From contig JANSYO010000002.1 of the NCBI GenBank assembly GCA_024742395.1, positions 102,172 to 166,171 of the forward strand: 64,000 nucleotides of DNA, read 5' to 3'. Source of the stretch: Cytophagales bacterium (GTDB lineage Bacteria; Bacteroidota; Bacteroidia; Cytophagales; Spirosomataceae). Below are positions 8,587-18,252 of this stretch, in pieces. Below the pieces are notes generated by a model. The model was not told where the DNA came from, ran no database searches, and was given only the letters and a program-made list of their open reading frames with translations. The first letter of the stretch is position 1; each line of letters begins with the position of its first letter. Made by a program: the position numbers and the translations under genes.

Positions 8587-9756
8587 TTAGTTCACTCCAT
8601 GCTTCTCCAAACTCTCCACTAAATCATGTAAACCAATAACTGATTGATTCATCCCTCTTGGATATGGCGTTTCTACAGACGGAGTCACAATCAAAACGGG
8701 AATACCACCAAGGTCTTCTGAGGCAATGGTAGTTCCACGTGTTATTTTGGGAGCATTACTTGTTTTTATTTCAATACCCAGAACAGGCTTTGTCCCTTTG
8801 ACTAAAACTAAATCAAGCTCGGTGCCGTCATGAGTTCTATAGAAATAGGGAGTTATTGTTGGTTTCAAGACCCCAATTATTTGCTGAATAATAAATGCCT
8901 CAAACGAGGCTCCTCTCTGAAGAAAACCATCCAGCTCTTCTGACGTTTCTACGCCAGCTGCAGCATGTAATAAACCTGTATCTCTGAAGAAGACCTTTGG
9001 TGACTTTACCAACCGTTTAGAAATATTGATAAAGAAGGGCTGAAGGCTACGTGTCAGAAACGCATTCTCAAAGTAATCAAGCATCTCTTTTACTTTACGC
9101 TGGTCTAAGCCTAAGGACTTACTTAAAGTAGAAACATTAAGAAGATTACCATTTAGCTGTGTAAGCATTTGAATGGCATTTCTCACAATTCTAGGAGCCA
9201 AATCAAGCCCAAGCAGAGGCAATTCCCGCTCTACATAGGTAGAGAGAAAATCCATGCGTCTTTCTAAACTTTGCTCGTCATTATTTGCCAGATAAAAGGC
9301 TGGAAAGCCTCCACGTAACCATAGCTTTCTGTAAGAGTCTAAGTCATGTGTTTCAGTTAAATGAAGAGGGTGCAGCTCCAGAAATGAAATTCTACCTGCC
9401 AGAGTTTCTGAGCTTCTTGCCAAAAGGTTAGGCGATGCAGAGCCTAACAAAAGAAACTTTCCGTTTTTTCTATCACTATCAATGATTGACCTCAATACTG
9501 GAAAGAGTTCAGGCATTCGCTGCACCTCATCTATGACGATTAGCTTATCTTTTCTAGCTATTAAAAATGATTCTGCATCTGCAAGGCGAGCCAAATCTGA
9601 TGGTAACTCCAGGTCAAGATACACGGCTTCCTTGTTGGTCATGAACTCTTTTGCCAAAGTAGTTTTACCTACCTGACGAGGTCCCAAAATAGCCACCGCC
9701 GGATTTTCAGATAGCTTTTTTTCAAGTATTTGACTTGCTTTTCTTCTAAGCAGCAT
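8587..9756 (-). CDS. AAA ATPase with DUF4143 domain
   Basis: A 389-residue protein of the AAA_14/DUF4143 family. Walker A is GPRQVGKT (residues 25-32), Walker B is LIVIDEVQ near residue 72, and a sensor-like LLGSASPNLL follows. The C-terminal half is the DUF4143 region with a winged-helix segment (LSKSLGLDQRKVKEMLDYFE) and a nuclease-like core (ELDLVLVKG ... GIEIKTS) that resembles a PD-(D/E)xK fold. Members are scattered, multi-copy and of unclear cellular role. The start at 9756 sits 33 bp from a set of three operator-like repeats, which suggests tight control. Confidence 0.88.
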   Translation of the reverse strand: MLLRRKASQILEKKLSENPAVAILGPRQVGKTTLAKEFMTNKEAVYLDLELPSDLARLADAESFLIARKDKLIVIDEVQRMPELFPVLRSIIDSDRKNGKFLLLGSASPNLLARSSETLAGRISFLELHPLHLTETHDLDSYRKLWLRGGFPAFYLANNDEQSLERRMDFLSTYVERELPLLGLDLAPRIVRNAIQMLTQLNGNLLNVSTLSKSLGLDQRKVKEMLDYFENAFLTRSLQPFFINISKRLVKSPKVFFRDTGLLHAAAGVETSEELDGFLQRGASFEAFIIQQIIGVLKPTITPYFYRTHDGTELDLVLVKGTKPVLGIEIKTSNAPKITRGTTIASEDLGGIPVLIVTPSVETPYPRGMNQSVIGLHDLVESLEKHGVN

Positions 9757-9788
9757 TTTCTAATTAAAACCGATTTTTTCACAATTTA

Positions 9789-9858
9789 TGTCAAATTTTC
9801 GGTATTAAATCAAAATAATCCCGAAAATTTAGCAACGTTTGTCAAATTTTCGGGGTTA
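9789..9858. repeat. Three 19-bp operator-like repeats upstream of the AAA/DUF4143 gene
   Basis: Copies: TGTCAAATTTTCGGTATTA (9789-9807, +), TGCTAAATTTTCGGGATTA (9816-9834, read on -), TGTCAAATTTTCGGGGTTA (9840-9858, +). All share TGnnAAATTTTCGGnnTTA. The starts are 27 and 24 bp apart and the middle copy is inverted. They lie 33-102 bp upstream of the ATPase start, where a repressor or activator would bind. The binding protein is unknown. Nothing else was recognised in the remaining 160 bp up to the YgiQ gene. Confidence 0.7.
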
Positions 9859-10018
9859 ATAGAAAAGGCTTGCCAGTTAAGTATCCCTAAGAAGAAAGCC
9901 CACACTTTTAAAATCGAGCTATATTCGCGATACACTTCTGCCCTACCAACAGCCCCTCAGCAAAAGTTAGGGTAGTTTACAATCTGTAAGAAACCTACTC
10001 CCTTTGGGTTTAGAGTTC

Positions 10019-12067
10019 TTAAGCCCAGCCCTTCTTCTTTTTGAATTTCTTTTTGCCCGTATGAGCCCCTTCATTAGACGAATTATTGATTTTCGTCTTC
10101 TTGTATTTAGATGGTTTTCCTTTTGAAAACTTTTTACCCTCTGTTTTTACAGGTTGTTCCAATAATTGTTTGGCTAAATCAGGCCTTCCAAGCTTATTCA
10201 ATCTACTCTTTATCCAGCCTTTCATCTCATTTTTCCACCAGAAGAAATACTTGTTTTGGTTTTGCTTCTCTTCTCTGGTTTTCACCGTTTTAACTGGTTG
10301 CATTGTATAAGGGTGAACACCTGAATAGTATATTACAGTGGCCACGGTCATCGGCGTTGGCGTAAAGTCTTGTACCTGCTCCAACTTGAATCCCATGTCT
10401 TTGGTTTCTGCAGCAAGGTTCGCCATATCTGCCTCCTCACAACCCGGGTGAGAACTTATAAAATAAGGAATAAGGGGCTGTTTCAGTCCATGTTTGTCCT
10501 GAATGGCATCGTATTTCTCTTTAAATCGCTTAAAATATTTGAAAGAGGGCTTTCGCATTACTTTCAAGGTATTGTCTGCCGTATGCTCCGGGGCCACTTT
10601 CAGCCTACCAGAAACGTGACGTGTAACCAGCTGCTCCATGTATTCATCATGATTGCCGTCCTGATTATTCTTGTTGAAGTTATCAACCAATAAATCATAT
10701 CGGATTCCTGAACCTACAAAAGCCTTTTTAACATCCGGATGAGCATCAACCTTTTGATAGATACTTGTCAAAGGTTTGTGTGAGGTGTCAAGGTTTGAAC
10801 ATATCACAGGATGAATACAACTAGGAGCCTGACAACGGGCACAAATGCCCTCATCTTTTCCTTTCATTCTGTACATATTGGCCGAAGGCCCACCTAAATC
10901 TGATAAATACCCTTTGAACTCGGGGTGTTTCACCAGCTCATCTACCTCTTTCATGATAGACTCTTCTGAACGAGAGGCTATGAATTTGCCCTGATGTGCT
11001 GAAATGGTACAAAAACTACAGCCTCCAAAACAACCACGGTGCATATTCACCGAAAACTTAATCATTTCATAAGCCGGGATGGTTCCACGCTTTTTATACT
11101 TAGGATGCGGCATTCGAGTATAGGGCAAATCAAAGGATTTGTCCATTTCCTGTTCATCCATGGTTACAAAAGGCGGATTAATCACCAAGGTCTTATTTCC
11201 AACTTTTTGAGTAAGTCTATTGGCTTGCCATTTATTTGACTCTACTTCCACTAACTTAAAATTGGCGGCATATTTCAGTTTGTCTTTCAGGCAATCTTCA
11301 TGACTTGATAGTTCTACAGTATTCCAGCCCTTATAAGAATTTACTTCTCCTGTGGTATCTTCTAAAAACGAGATTTGATTGACATCTTTGATGCTATCAA
11401 GCGGAACACCCTTTTGTACCAACTTCAAAATTTCGCGAAGTGGCTGCTCACCCATTCCATAAACGAGCATATCTGCTCCGGAATCAACGAGAATAGAAGG
11501 GAATAGCTTATCTGCCCAGTAATCATAATGTGTTACTCTCCTTAAAGAAGCCTCAATACCTCCTATCAGAACCGGAACATCAGGATAAAGCTCCTTCAAT
11601 ATTTTGGTGTACACCGTGGTAGCATAATCAGGCCTGAAGCCAGAAACCCCTCCGGGCGTATAACTATCATCTGAACGTTTTCTTTTGTTTGCGGTATAAT
11701 GATTCACCATTGAATCCATACAGCCGGCAGTAACGCCGAAGAAGTATTTCGGTCTGCCAAATTTCTTAAAGTCTCTCAGATCATCCTGCCAGTTTGGCTG
11801 TGGAATAATAGCCACTTTAAAACCTTCGCTTTCTATGATACGCCCTATCACGGCCGCACCAAAAGAAGGGTGATCTACGTAAGCATCTCCCGACACCAAT
11901 ACCACATCTACCTCATCCCATCCACGCATCTCTACTTCCTTCTTAGTGATAGGAAGCCAATGTGTTACGGGTCTTTCTCTTACTGTTATCATACTACAAA
12001 GGTCTTGATTACTTTTGACAAAACGAGGTGAAGGAGAGAAATGTTCGAATTCATCAGGATCAGCCAT
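10019..12067 (-). CDS. YgiQ family radical SAM protein
   Basis: A 682-residue cytoplasmic radical SAM protein. The cluster motif is GCFGGCSFC (Cys-x3-Cys-x2-Cys) near residue 345. The N-terminal part (VVLVSGDAYVDHPSFGAAVI) is the cobalamin-binding-like region typical of YgiQ, and the C-terminus is a Lys-rich tail. Family members are widespread but the reaction is not established. The length matches the family. The start could be a little downstream at MITVRERP (about residue 26), since the first 25 residues are poorly conserved in style. Confidence 0.93.
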   Translation of the reverse strand: MADPDEFEHFSPSPRFVKSNQDLCSMITVRERPVTHWLPITKKEVEMRGWDEVDVVLVSGDAYVDHPSFGAAVIGRIIESEGFKVAIIPQPNWQDDLRDFKKFGRPKYFFGVTAGCMDSMVNHYTANKRKRSDDSYTPGGVSGFRPDYATTVYTKILKELYPDVPVLIGGIEASLRRVTHYDYWADKLFPSILVDSGADMLVYGMGEQPLREILKLVQKGVPLDSIKDVNQISFLEDTTGEVNSYKGWNTVELSSHEDCLKDKLKYAANFKLVEVESNKWQANRLTQKVGNKTLVINPPFVTMDEQEMDKSFDLPYTRMPHPKYKKRGTIPAYEMIKFSVNMHRGCFGGCSFCTISAHQGKFIASRSEESIMKEVDELVKHPEFKGYLSDLGGPSANMYRMKGKDEGICARCQAPSCIHPVICSNLDTSHKPLTSIYQKVDAHPDVKKAFVGSGIRYDLLVDNFNKNNQDGNHDEYMEQLVTRHVSGRLKVAPEHTADNTLKVMRKPSFKYFKRFKEKYDAIQDKHGLKQPLIPYFISSHPGCEEADMANLAAETKDMGFKLEQVQDFTPTPMTVATVIYYSGVHPYTMQPVKTVKTREEKQNQNKYFFWWKNEMKGWIKSRLNKLGRPDLAKQLLEQPVKTEGKKFSKGKPSKYKKTKINNSSNEGAHTGKKKFKKKKGWA

Positions 12068-12187
12068 AAAGTCTGTCTGTTTCAGAATTGATCACATTTA
12101 ACAAAACGTAAACTAAGATTTCAAGGACATCCTTTATAAAATTGACTACCTATTATTCTGAATTCGCCTTGTCACAACTTCCAGAAT

Positions 12188-12649
12188 CTAATTAAATAAG
12201 CCCCATTCATCTTCTCCAAAGCCTTTAGTGCGGTCAAACGAAGCAACCCAGTCAATAAATATCATTCTAAACTCCTCAATCTCAGTCCTTATTAACTCCA
12301 GATATTCAGGATTCCCAAATCCAAACATATCGAATGCATGCATTGCCTCTCTTATACTGACTGCATGTATTTTAACTAAAACAGCTTTTTCCATCTTAAG
12401 AAAATACATTTCCCCGGCTTCTGCTCCTCTGATTTTTGCATTTATGGCACTGATATCAGACAATAGACTTCTTTTTAACTCCAATGCTTCCTCGTTGTCT
12501 TCTACGCTGGCATTAAAAGCTAAAATGGTCCTCATAAGGCTTTCTGCCTTTTTTACAATAGGAAGACCATTTACCCTATCCTTCTCCTTATTTCTTTCCT
12601 CCTCAAATTCTTCCTCACCTAATTTATCTTCATCATCCCAGAAATCCAT
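12188..12649 (-). CDS. Hypothetical helical protein
   Basis: A 153-residue, strongly acidic protein with no signal peptide or membrane segment. The first 25 residues are almost all charged (DDEDKLGEEEFEEERNKEKD). The rest looks like three or four amphipathic helices, such as KKAESLMRTILAFNASVE and ISAINAKIRGAEAGEMYFLK. It lies 18 bp after the GH43-like gene on the same strand, so the two may be co-transcribed. It was not recognised, and no function is proposed. Confidence 0.65.
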   Translation of the reverse strand: MDFWDDEDKLGEEEFEEERNKEKDRVNGLPIVKKAESLMRTILAFNASVEDNEEALELKRSLLSDISAINAKIRGAEAGEMYFLKMEKAVLVKIHAVSIREAMHAFDMFGFGNPEYLELIRTEIEEFRMIFIDWVASFDRTKGFGEDEWGLFN

Positions 12650-12667
12650 ATTGTTTACGTTTATAGT

Positions 12668-14455
12668 TTATTCTACTCTCACTGTTTTAAAACGCTCCGA
12701 AACTCCATTCTCATTTATCGCTTCTATGGAAAAGAAGTATGTGCTTAATTTTTCTAAACCCGCAAACCAGTATTCATTGTTGCCATGCACCATGATATGA
12801 TTGTAGAGTTTATCCGGAGCCGTTCCATAATAGATATTATAGGCATAAGCCTCATCTACAGGTTTCCATTTTATCCAGCAAGATCTCTTGTCTTTAAGCG
12901 TACGTAAAACCATGAATTCCTCCACTTTTCCAGGTTTTTGGCCCGCCCCATTCCCAAAGACTCTAAAGCCACTTAGGGCAAACTTGCCAGAAGGCATTGA
13001 CCTGTTTTCAATTCTAACATAACGGGCAGTAATGGGTTTTTGCAATTCAATATAATCATGAGGGACATCCTTTGTATTCTCACCCTTATCCACAGCAACT
13101 GTCCACTTTTCCCCATCAGTAGAAGTAGTGATCACATACTTATGGGAAATTCCAATTATCTTTCCTAAAAATGAGGAATCCACGTCTTGGTCTGCAAAGT
13201 TAACTTGAATGGCTCTGATTTCAGAAAGACCACCTAAATCTGAAATAAGATACTCACCTCGATTTCCTGTTTTTGCAGACCAATAGGTTTTCATCACTTC
13301 ATCTACGGCATAATTAGGCAAATACCCTCCCAATGTACTGGAAACCTTGACTGGTTTTCCATAATTCAGAAGCATCCAACCAGTAAATCTAGAATTGAGA
13401 TGATTTGTTTCGCCTTGTGGCAAATAATGTGGATAATCGCCAAAGGCTGTATTGCAATACATTATCCCATCTTCATCAAAACCAGCCGGCCATAGGCCCA
13501 ATCTCCTTTCAAAATTATTTTTGACTGATAGCATGATGCTGCTCACATGCCAATAGTTTTTCCAATTGTCCTGAAAAGTGGCTCCATGCCCTGCACCTCG
13601 GGCAAAACCACCCAACTTCATACTCAAGGGGTCCGGTTGATTTACAAAAGGTCCAAGTGGACTGGTACCTACTGCTACACCATCAGAGTAACCACTAAAT
13701 TCTGTTCCTGGAGCTCCATATTGTAAGTAATACTTTCCATTGTGTTTAGTCATGTGTGCTCCTTCCATAAATGGATCAAGAAATGTATTATCCATGTGTT
13801 CTCCAAACCGCTGCCATCCATACCGCCAGTCTTCCAAAGCATACATTTCTTTACGTGTTCCTATCGGCTTAAAGGTTTTTCTATCGAGCTCAATTCCATA
13901 AAGAGGATATGTATTACTACTGCCATTGTACATATACAGTTTGCCATCTGAATCAGTGAAGAAGTCGGGATCCCAGCCGCCTATTTCAAAATTTTCAACT
14001 ATTGGAAACCACTCGTTTTTCTCTGGATTAGTACTTCCCCAAAGAGTGAATTCTGAAGTATAGGTGCTTCCAAAAACTATTAGGGTATCTCCTACTACAC
14101 CTACTGCAGGGGCACAAAGTTCGTCGTAAACTTTATTTCTTGGCCTCAGAAATTTTCTTGAAACAAAAGTCCAATCACTTAAATCTTTACTATACCAATA
14201 GCCCCATTGGTTAGTCGAGAATAAAATAAAGATTCCATTAAAATTTACAATCACCGGGTCTGCCGTGGCTCTATGTCTCCCCCATTCAGAAAAATTGGGT
14301 ATTGGTGTGTAACCGTAATCTAAATTCATAGGATTACAGTAGGTTTTTTGCTGGGCAAAGGAAAAAGACCCGGTTAAAGCAAGCAGTACACTCAGGAGTA
14401 TTCTCACAATTCTAATATTAGGTTTTATCAAAAATAGAAAGGTTTTTTTACTCAA
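12668..14455 (-). CDS. Secreted GH43-like glycoside hydrolase with discoidin and FN3-like domains
   Basis: A 595-residue exported protein with a signal peptide (cleaved after SFSFAQ). Residues about 60-370 look like a five-bladed GH43-type propeller: repeated WG/YS-type blade segments, HRATADPVI near the start, GGWDPDFF in the second blade, and EGAHMTKHNGKYYL as the likely general-acid region. Residues about 385-510 form an F5/8 type C (discoidin) sugar-binding module. The last 80 residues are fibronectin type III-like. It probably trims plant or algal polysaccharide side chains. The specificity is not predictable, and the catalytic assignment is by pattern only. Confidence 0.75.
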   Translation of the reverse strand: MSKKTFLFLIKPNIRIVRILLSVLLALTGSFSFAQQKTYCNPMNLDYGYTPIPNFSEWGRHRATADPVIVNFNGIFILFSTNQWGYWYSKDLSDWTFVSRKFLRPRNKVYDELCAPAVGVVGDTLIVFGSTYTSEFTLWGSTNPEKNEWFPIVENFEIGGWDPDFFTDSDGKLYMYNGSSNTYPLYGIELDRKTFKPIGTRKEMYALEDWRYGWQRFGEHMDNTFLDPFMEGAHMTKHNGKYYLQYGAPGTEFSGYSDGVAVGTSPLGPFVNQPDPLSMKLGGFARGAGHGATFQDNWKNYWHVSSIMLSVKNNFERRLGLWPAGFDEDGIMYCNTAFGDYPHYLPQGETNHLNSRFTGWMLLNYGKPVKVSSTLGGYLPNYAVDEVMKTYWSAKTGNRGEYLISDLGGLSEIRAIQVNFADQDVDSSFLGKIIGISHKYVITTSTDGEKWTVAVDKGENTKDVPHDYIELQKPITARYVRIENRSMPSGKFALSGFRVFGNGAGQKPGKVEEFMVLRTLKDKRSCWIKWKPVDEAYAYNIYYGTAPDKLYNHIMVHGNNEYWFAGLEKLSTYFFSIEAINENGVSERFKTVRVE

Positions 14456-14514
14456 ATAATCCTATTGACCTTAAATACAGTATCTTAATTATCGTTATTC
14501 TAAAAAGCAATCTA

Positions 14515-15666
14515 ATGAAAACAATACTCCCCCTTCTTATTTTACTTATTCCAGCTATTGCTTGTCAAAAGTCTGTTACGCAAAGTGTCAGCGAACCTGG
14601 AGAATTAACTTTTGTAGAGTCTTATCCAAACCTTGAATTCAGACGCCCTGTTGATTTTCAATCGCCTAAAGACGGTACCAATCGCGTTTTTGTGGTAGAA
14701 CAAAAAGGTGTGATTTCAGTTTTTGAAAACAATAAAGATATTTCAGAAAGATCTACTTTTTTAGATATACAGTCTGCAGTGGATGACAGCGGAAATGAGG
14801 AGGGTTTGCTCGGTTTGGCTTTCCATCCAAACTTCACTACCAATGGATATTTCTATGTGAATTACACTTCTGCTAATAATGAAACAATCGTTTCAAGATT
14901 CCAGATTTCTAAGAACGACCCCAACAAAGCAGATACTCAAAGTGAACAAATAATTCTTCGCTTTAATCAGCCATACAGTAATCATAATGGTGGGCAGGTA
15001 TGTTTTGGTCCTGATGGCTATTTATACATATCCACTGGCGATGGGGGCTCTGGTGGAGACCCACAAGGTAACGGTCAAAACCTGTCTACTTTATTGGGTG
15101 CAATTCTTAGGATAGATGTAGATAAGTCTCAAGGCAATTTAAAATATGGCATTCCGGCAGATAACCCATTTCTAAACGTCTCAAATGCACGACCAGAAAT
15201 CTACGCCTATGGTTTAAGAAATCCGTGGAGAATAAGTTTTGACAGTGAAAACGGAATGCTGTGGGCTGCCGATGTAGGACAAAACGCCTTTGAGGAAGTT
15301 GATATCATCGTAAAAGGAGGAAATTACGGTTGGAATGACATGGAAGGCTTGCATTCGTATAAATCTGGAAGTAATTCTTCAAACTACCTGCCACCGGTGT
15401 TGGAAATAGCTCAAAGTACGGGTGACAAATCAATAACTGGTGGTTTTGTATACAGAGGTACTAAAGCCCCCTCTTTAATCGGCAAATATGTATTTGCAGA
15501 TTATGTATCCGGAAGAATTTATGCCTTAGCAAAATCTACTGACGGTAGTTATCAAAATGAAACACTATTTGACACTAAATTAAACATTGCTGCCTTCGGC
15601 GAAGATGAAGACCATGAGTTATATTTTTGTGCCTTTGACGGAAAAGTATATCATTTTGAGGAGTAA
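14515..15666 (+). CDS. PQQ-dependent sugar dehydrogenase-like lipoprotein
   Basis: A 383-residue lipoprotein (lipobox IAC near residue 17) of the soluble glucose dehydrogenase/Hhip-like propeller family. It contains the family blocks VFVVEQKG, EGLLGLAFHPNF, HNGGQVCFGPDGYLYISTGDG, YGLRNPWRISFD, ADVGQNAFEEVDII and GGNYGWNDMEG. These enzymes oxidise sugars in the periplasm with pyrroloquinoline quinone. The His of SNHNGGQ fits the proposed catalytic base. It is divergent from the GH43-like gene, 59 bp apart, suggesting shared sugar metabolism. Some members lack activity, so the reaction is an inference. Confidence 0.85.
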   Translation: MKTILPLLILLIPAIACQKSVTQSVSEPGELTFVESYPNLEFRRPVDFQSPKDGTNRVFVVEQKGVISVFENNKDISERSTFLDIQSAVDDSGNEEGLLGLAFHPNFTTNGYFYVNYTSANNETIVSRFQISKNDPNKADTQSEQIILRFNQPYSNHNGGQVCFGPDGYLYISTGDGGSGGDPQGNGQNLSTLLGAILRIDVDKSQGNLKYGIPADNPFLNVSNARPEIYAYGLRNPWRISFDSENGMLWAADVGQNAFEEVDIIVKGGNYGWNDMEGLHSYKSGSNSSNYLPPVLEIAQSTGDKSITGGFVYRGTKAPSLIGKYVFADYVSGRIYALAKSTDGSYQNETLFDTKLNIAAFGEDEDHELYFCAFDGKVYHFEE

Positions 15667-15731
15667 CTGGATTAAGAAAATTTAAGAGTCTCTTGTCAAT
15701 AAAAGCATCACCTTTGTAAGCCAAACTCATA

Positions 15732-18170
15732 TTGACGCTTCTGCTTAGATCTTTACTTCTCTTTTGCTTGATTTCCTGTGCTTTTGTGGCAAGAAGTCAG
15801 ACTTTTTATACTTTGAGAGGTTATGTACTTTCCTCCACAAACGAACCCTTACCTAATGCCTCTATTCGTGTTTTCAATTTACAAACAGGGACACAAGCCA
15901 ATGAAAACGGGCAATATGAATTAGTACTGGAGCAAGGGTTGCACCGAATTTCGGTATCCTATCTGGGGTTTCTCACTCAAACATTAGAGGTGGTTATTGA
16001 CCAAGACAAGGCTCAGAATTTTATTTTAGAATCTGATGACAAACTGCTTTCTGAAGTAATTATTAATGCAAGGAAGAAAGATTATAGCTATGAAGTCATT
16101 AAGAATGTAATTGAAAATAAAGAACAATGGCAAAACCAATACAGCAATCTGTTTAGCAAAACTTACGTTAAAGCCACCGAAGAAATAAAACAAGCCAAAA
16201 AAACAGATAAAGATGAAAACTCAAATCCCTTCCTTGCCGATACCTTACCTAATTTAAATTACTTCGAAGCACAAATAGATCGTTATTTAGGACCTTATGG
16301 TAAACAAAAAGAAGAAAGAAATGGAATTAAAAAATATGGTGATTTTAGTACATTGTTTTACACAAGTAGTTCTGATGCCGGGTTTGATTTATATGAAAAT
16401 TTGCAGAGCTTCAAAAAACTAGGAGAAAATGCTCTTGTTTCACCTTTTAGCACCATAGGTTTTATTAGTTATAAGTTTAAACTTCTGGAAACATATCACA
16501 ATGGTGAGAGGCTTGTTTACAGAATAGAAGTGAAACCAAAAAATATCGGAAATGCCCTTTACGAGGGTGAAGTAGAAGTGCTTGATGGACTTTGGGCCAT
16601 TCATAAGGTCTCTTTGAGGCTCTCAAAAAAACTACTAATTGTTTATGATCAGTTCTCCTTAACTCAGGAATATGATCTTATCGATAATAAAAGAGTCATT
16701 TCAAAAGAGTCATTTCATTGGAGAGTAAAAGAAGGAACAGAATTCAGAATTGGAGAAGCTGTTGTCACTCATAGCGACTTTAAATTTGATAGTTTGTACT
16801 CCAAAAACTTCTTTGGCCCCGAAATAGGTAATACCACGGCCCTGGCCTACAAAAGAGACAGTTCATACTGGGAAAGTATTAGACCTGTACCACTTAATCC
16901 TACAGAAAGGGCTGTAGTAAAAGCAAACGAATTACAAGAACTACGCTTGAATTCAAAAGAGTACCTGGACTCCATAGACGCCGTATATAATAAAGTGACC
17001 TTTATGAAAGTATTATGGAGCGGAGTAGGACATATTAACAGAAGCAAAAAAATTAATTGGGAATTTGGTTCTCTTCCTTCTCTATTGAATCCTGTAGCCA
17101 TTGGGGGCTGGAGGGTCCAATACCGTCTTCCGGTCTATAAACGCTTTGAAGACCGAAGAGCTTTAACCATCACACCTTATTTAAATTACGGTTTTTTAAA
17201 CCGGGATTTAAGAGGTCAATTGACCCTCGAATATTTATATAATGCCAAAAAGCAATCAAAGCTATTTTTTAATGCCGGGCAGGGTTTTGATGTTATCAAT
17301 GGGTCAGCTACGATTTCAGATGTATTCAGAAGAAATAACTTCTATATTAATACCGGAATAAACCTTGGACATCGAACAGAACTTTTTAATGGTTTATATT
17401 TCAATACAGACGTTCTGTTTAACAACAGAAAAGATTTTGGTGATTTTAGGTTTTCCAGATTAGGTGATGAACTCTTTAAAGAAAACAATCCGGCGATTTT
17501 TCCTACAACCAATATACTTAAAACTAATTTTAGAATCGACTATACACCCCGCCAACTCTACCTTTCAGAGCCGAATGAAAAAATAGTTTTAGGATCAAAA
17601 TTTCCGACATTTAGCCTACGCCTAAACAAAGGTTTTCAAGTGGAAAATGGTTTGAATAATGGGTTTACCTATACAGAGTTAAACATCTCTCAATATTTCA
17701 ACGTAGGTATATTAGGTACATCAGAGTATCGAATCGGTGTCGGAAGGTTTCTTGACACAACCAGTCTTGCTCCTATGGATTATCAATACCAACGCGGTGG
17801 CGACCCTATTTGGTTTTCACCTAGCATGTATACCTATCAGTTGATTCCTCAGACCTTCAGCACCACAGGTTGGTTTTTTGAGTCACATTATGAGCATCAA
17901 TTCAATGGTTTTCTAACTAGTAAAGTCCCACTTTTAAATAAAACAGGGATCAACACCCTTGCCGGAGGTGGTTTTCTTTATGTACCTGAGCAAAAATACC
18001 AGTACAGCGAATTGTATACCGGGGCAAACAGGGTTTTTAAATTGGGGAAATCCAGATTTAGAATTGGAGCCTATTATGTAGTTTCTCAGTCTAACAAAGA
18101 TGGATTCAAAAGTGGTTTTAAATTTTCTTTTGAGCCTTATAATAGAGATAAAAACACCTGGAGCTTTTAA
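15732..18170 (+). CDS. DUF5686 family outer-membrane protein with CarboxypepD_reg-like domain
   Basis: An 812-residue exported protein. Residues 1-22 are a signal peptide (ends ARSQ). Residues 23-110 are a carboxypeptidase-regulatory-like beta sandwich (LRGYVLSSTNEPLPNASIRV). The rest matches the DUF5686 pattern, with a C-terminal barrel-like region rich in aromatic strands and ending in Phe, as outer-membrane barrels do. The start is TTG at 15732, chosen because the signal peptide begins there. The function of DUF5686 proteins in Bacteroidota is not settled, though they are widely conserved. Confidence 0.85.
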   Translation: MTLLLRSLLLFCLISCAFVARSQTFYTLRGYVLSSTNEPLPNASIRVFNLQTGTQANENGQYELVLEQGLHRISVSYLGFLTQTLEVVIDQDKAQNFILESDDKLLSEVIINARKKDYSYEVIKNVIENKEQWQNQYSNLFSKTYVKATEEIKQAKKTDKDENSNPFLADTLPNLNYFEAQIDRYLGPYGKQKEERNGIKKYGDFSTLFYTSSSDAGFDLYENLQSFKKLGENALVSPFSTIGFISYKFKLLETYHNGERLVYRIEVKPKNIGNALYEGEVEVLDGLWAIHKVSLRLSKKLLIVYDQFSLTQEYDLIDNKRVISKESFHWRVKEGTEFRIGEAVVTHSDFKFDSLYSKNFFGPEIGNTTALAYKRDSSYWESIRPVPLNPTERAVVKANELQELRLNSKEYLDSIDAVYNKVTFMKVLWSGVGHINRSKKINWEFGSLPSLLNPVAIGGWRVQYRLPVYKRFEDRRALTITPYLNYGFLNRDLRGQLTLEYLYNAKKQSKLFFNAGQGFDVINGSATISDVFRRNNFYINTGINLGHRTELFNGLYFNTDVLFNNRKDFGDFRFSRLGDELFKENNPAIFPTTNILKTNFRIDYTPRQLYLSEPNEKIVLGSKFPTFSLRLNKGFQVENGLNNGFTYTELNISQYFNVGILGTSEYRIGVGRFLDTTSLAPMDYQYQRGGDPIWFSPSMYTYQLIPQTFSTTGWFFESHYEHQFNGFLTSKVPLLNKTGINTLAGGGFLYVPEQKYQYSELYTGANRVFKLGKSRFRIGAYYVVSQSNKDGFKSGFKFSFEPYNRDKNTWSF

Positions 18171-18252
18171 TAAACTGATTTTGAAAGGCTCATTGAAAGA
18201 ATTTTAGATTCTCTGTTGCATTTTTTAGACCTTTGCATTCTAAACCTTTTTC

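Noticed and set aside
8736..8741. CACGTG core inside the AAA ATPase gene as another parS site
   Set aside because: Only the left half matches parS. The cores at about 26575 and 62905 also fail outside the hexamer.
9730..9975. 81-residue plus-strand open frame over the three 19-bp repeats
   Set aside because: It runs through the operator-like repeats and the ATPase start, with no protein-like pattern.
12228..12800. 190-residue plus-strand open frame
   Set aside because: It lies antisense to two supported minus-strand genes, is Ser-rich and low complexity, and mirrors their codons.
18200..18245. Promoter with TAGACCTTTG before dxr
   Set aside because: The spacing within the -7 box is wrong (four bases instead of two).
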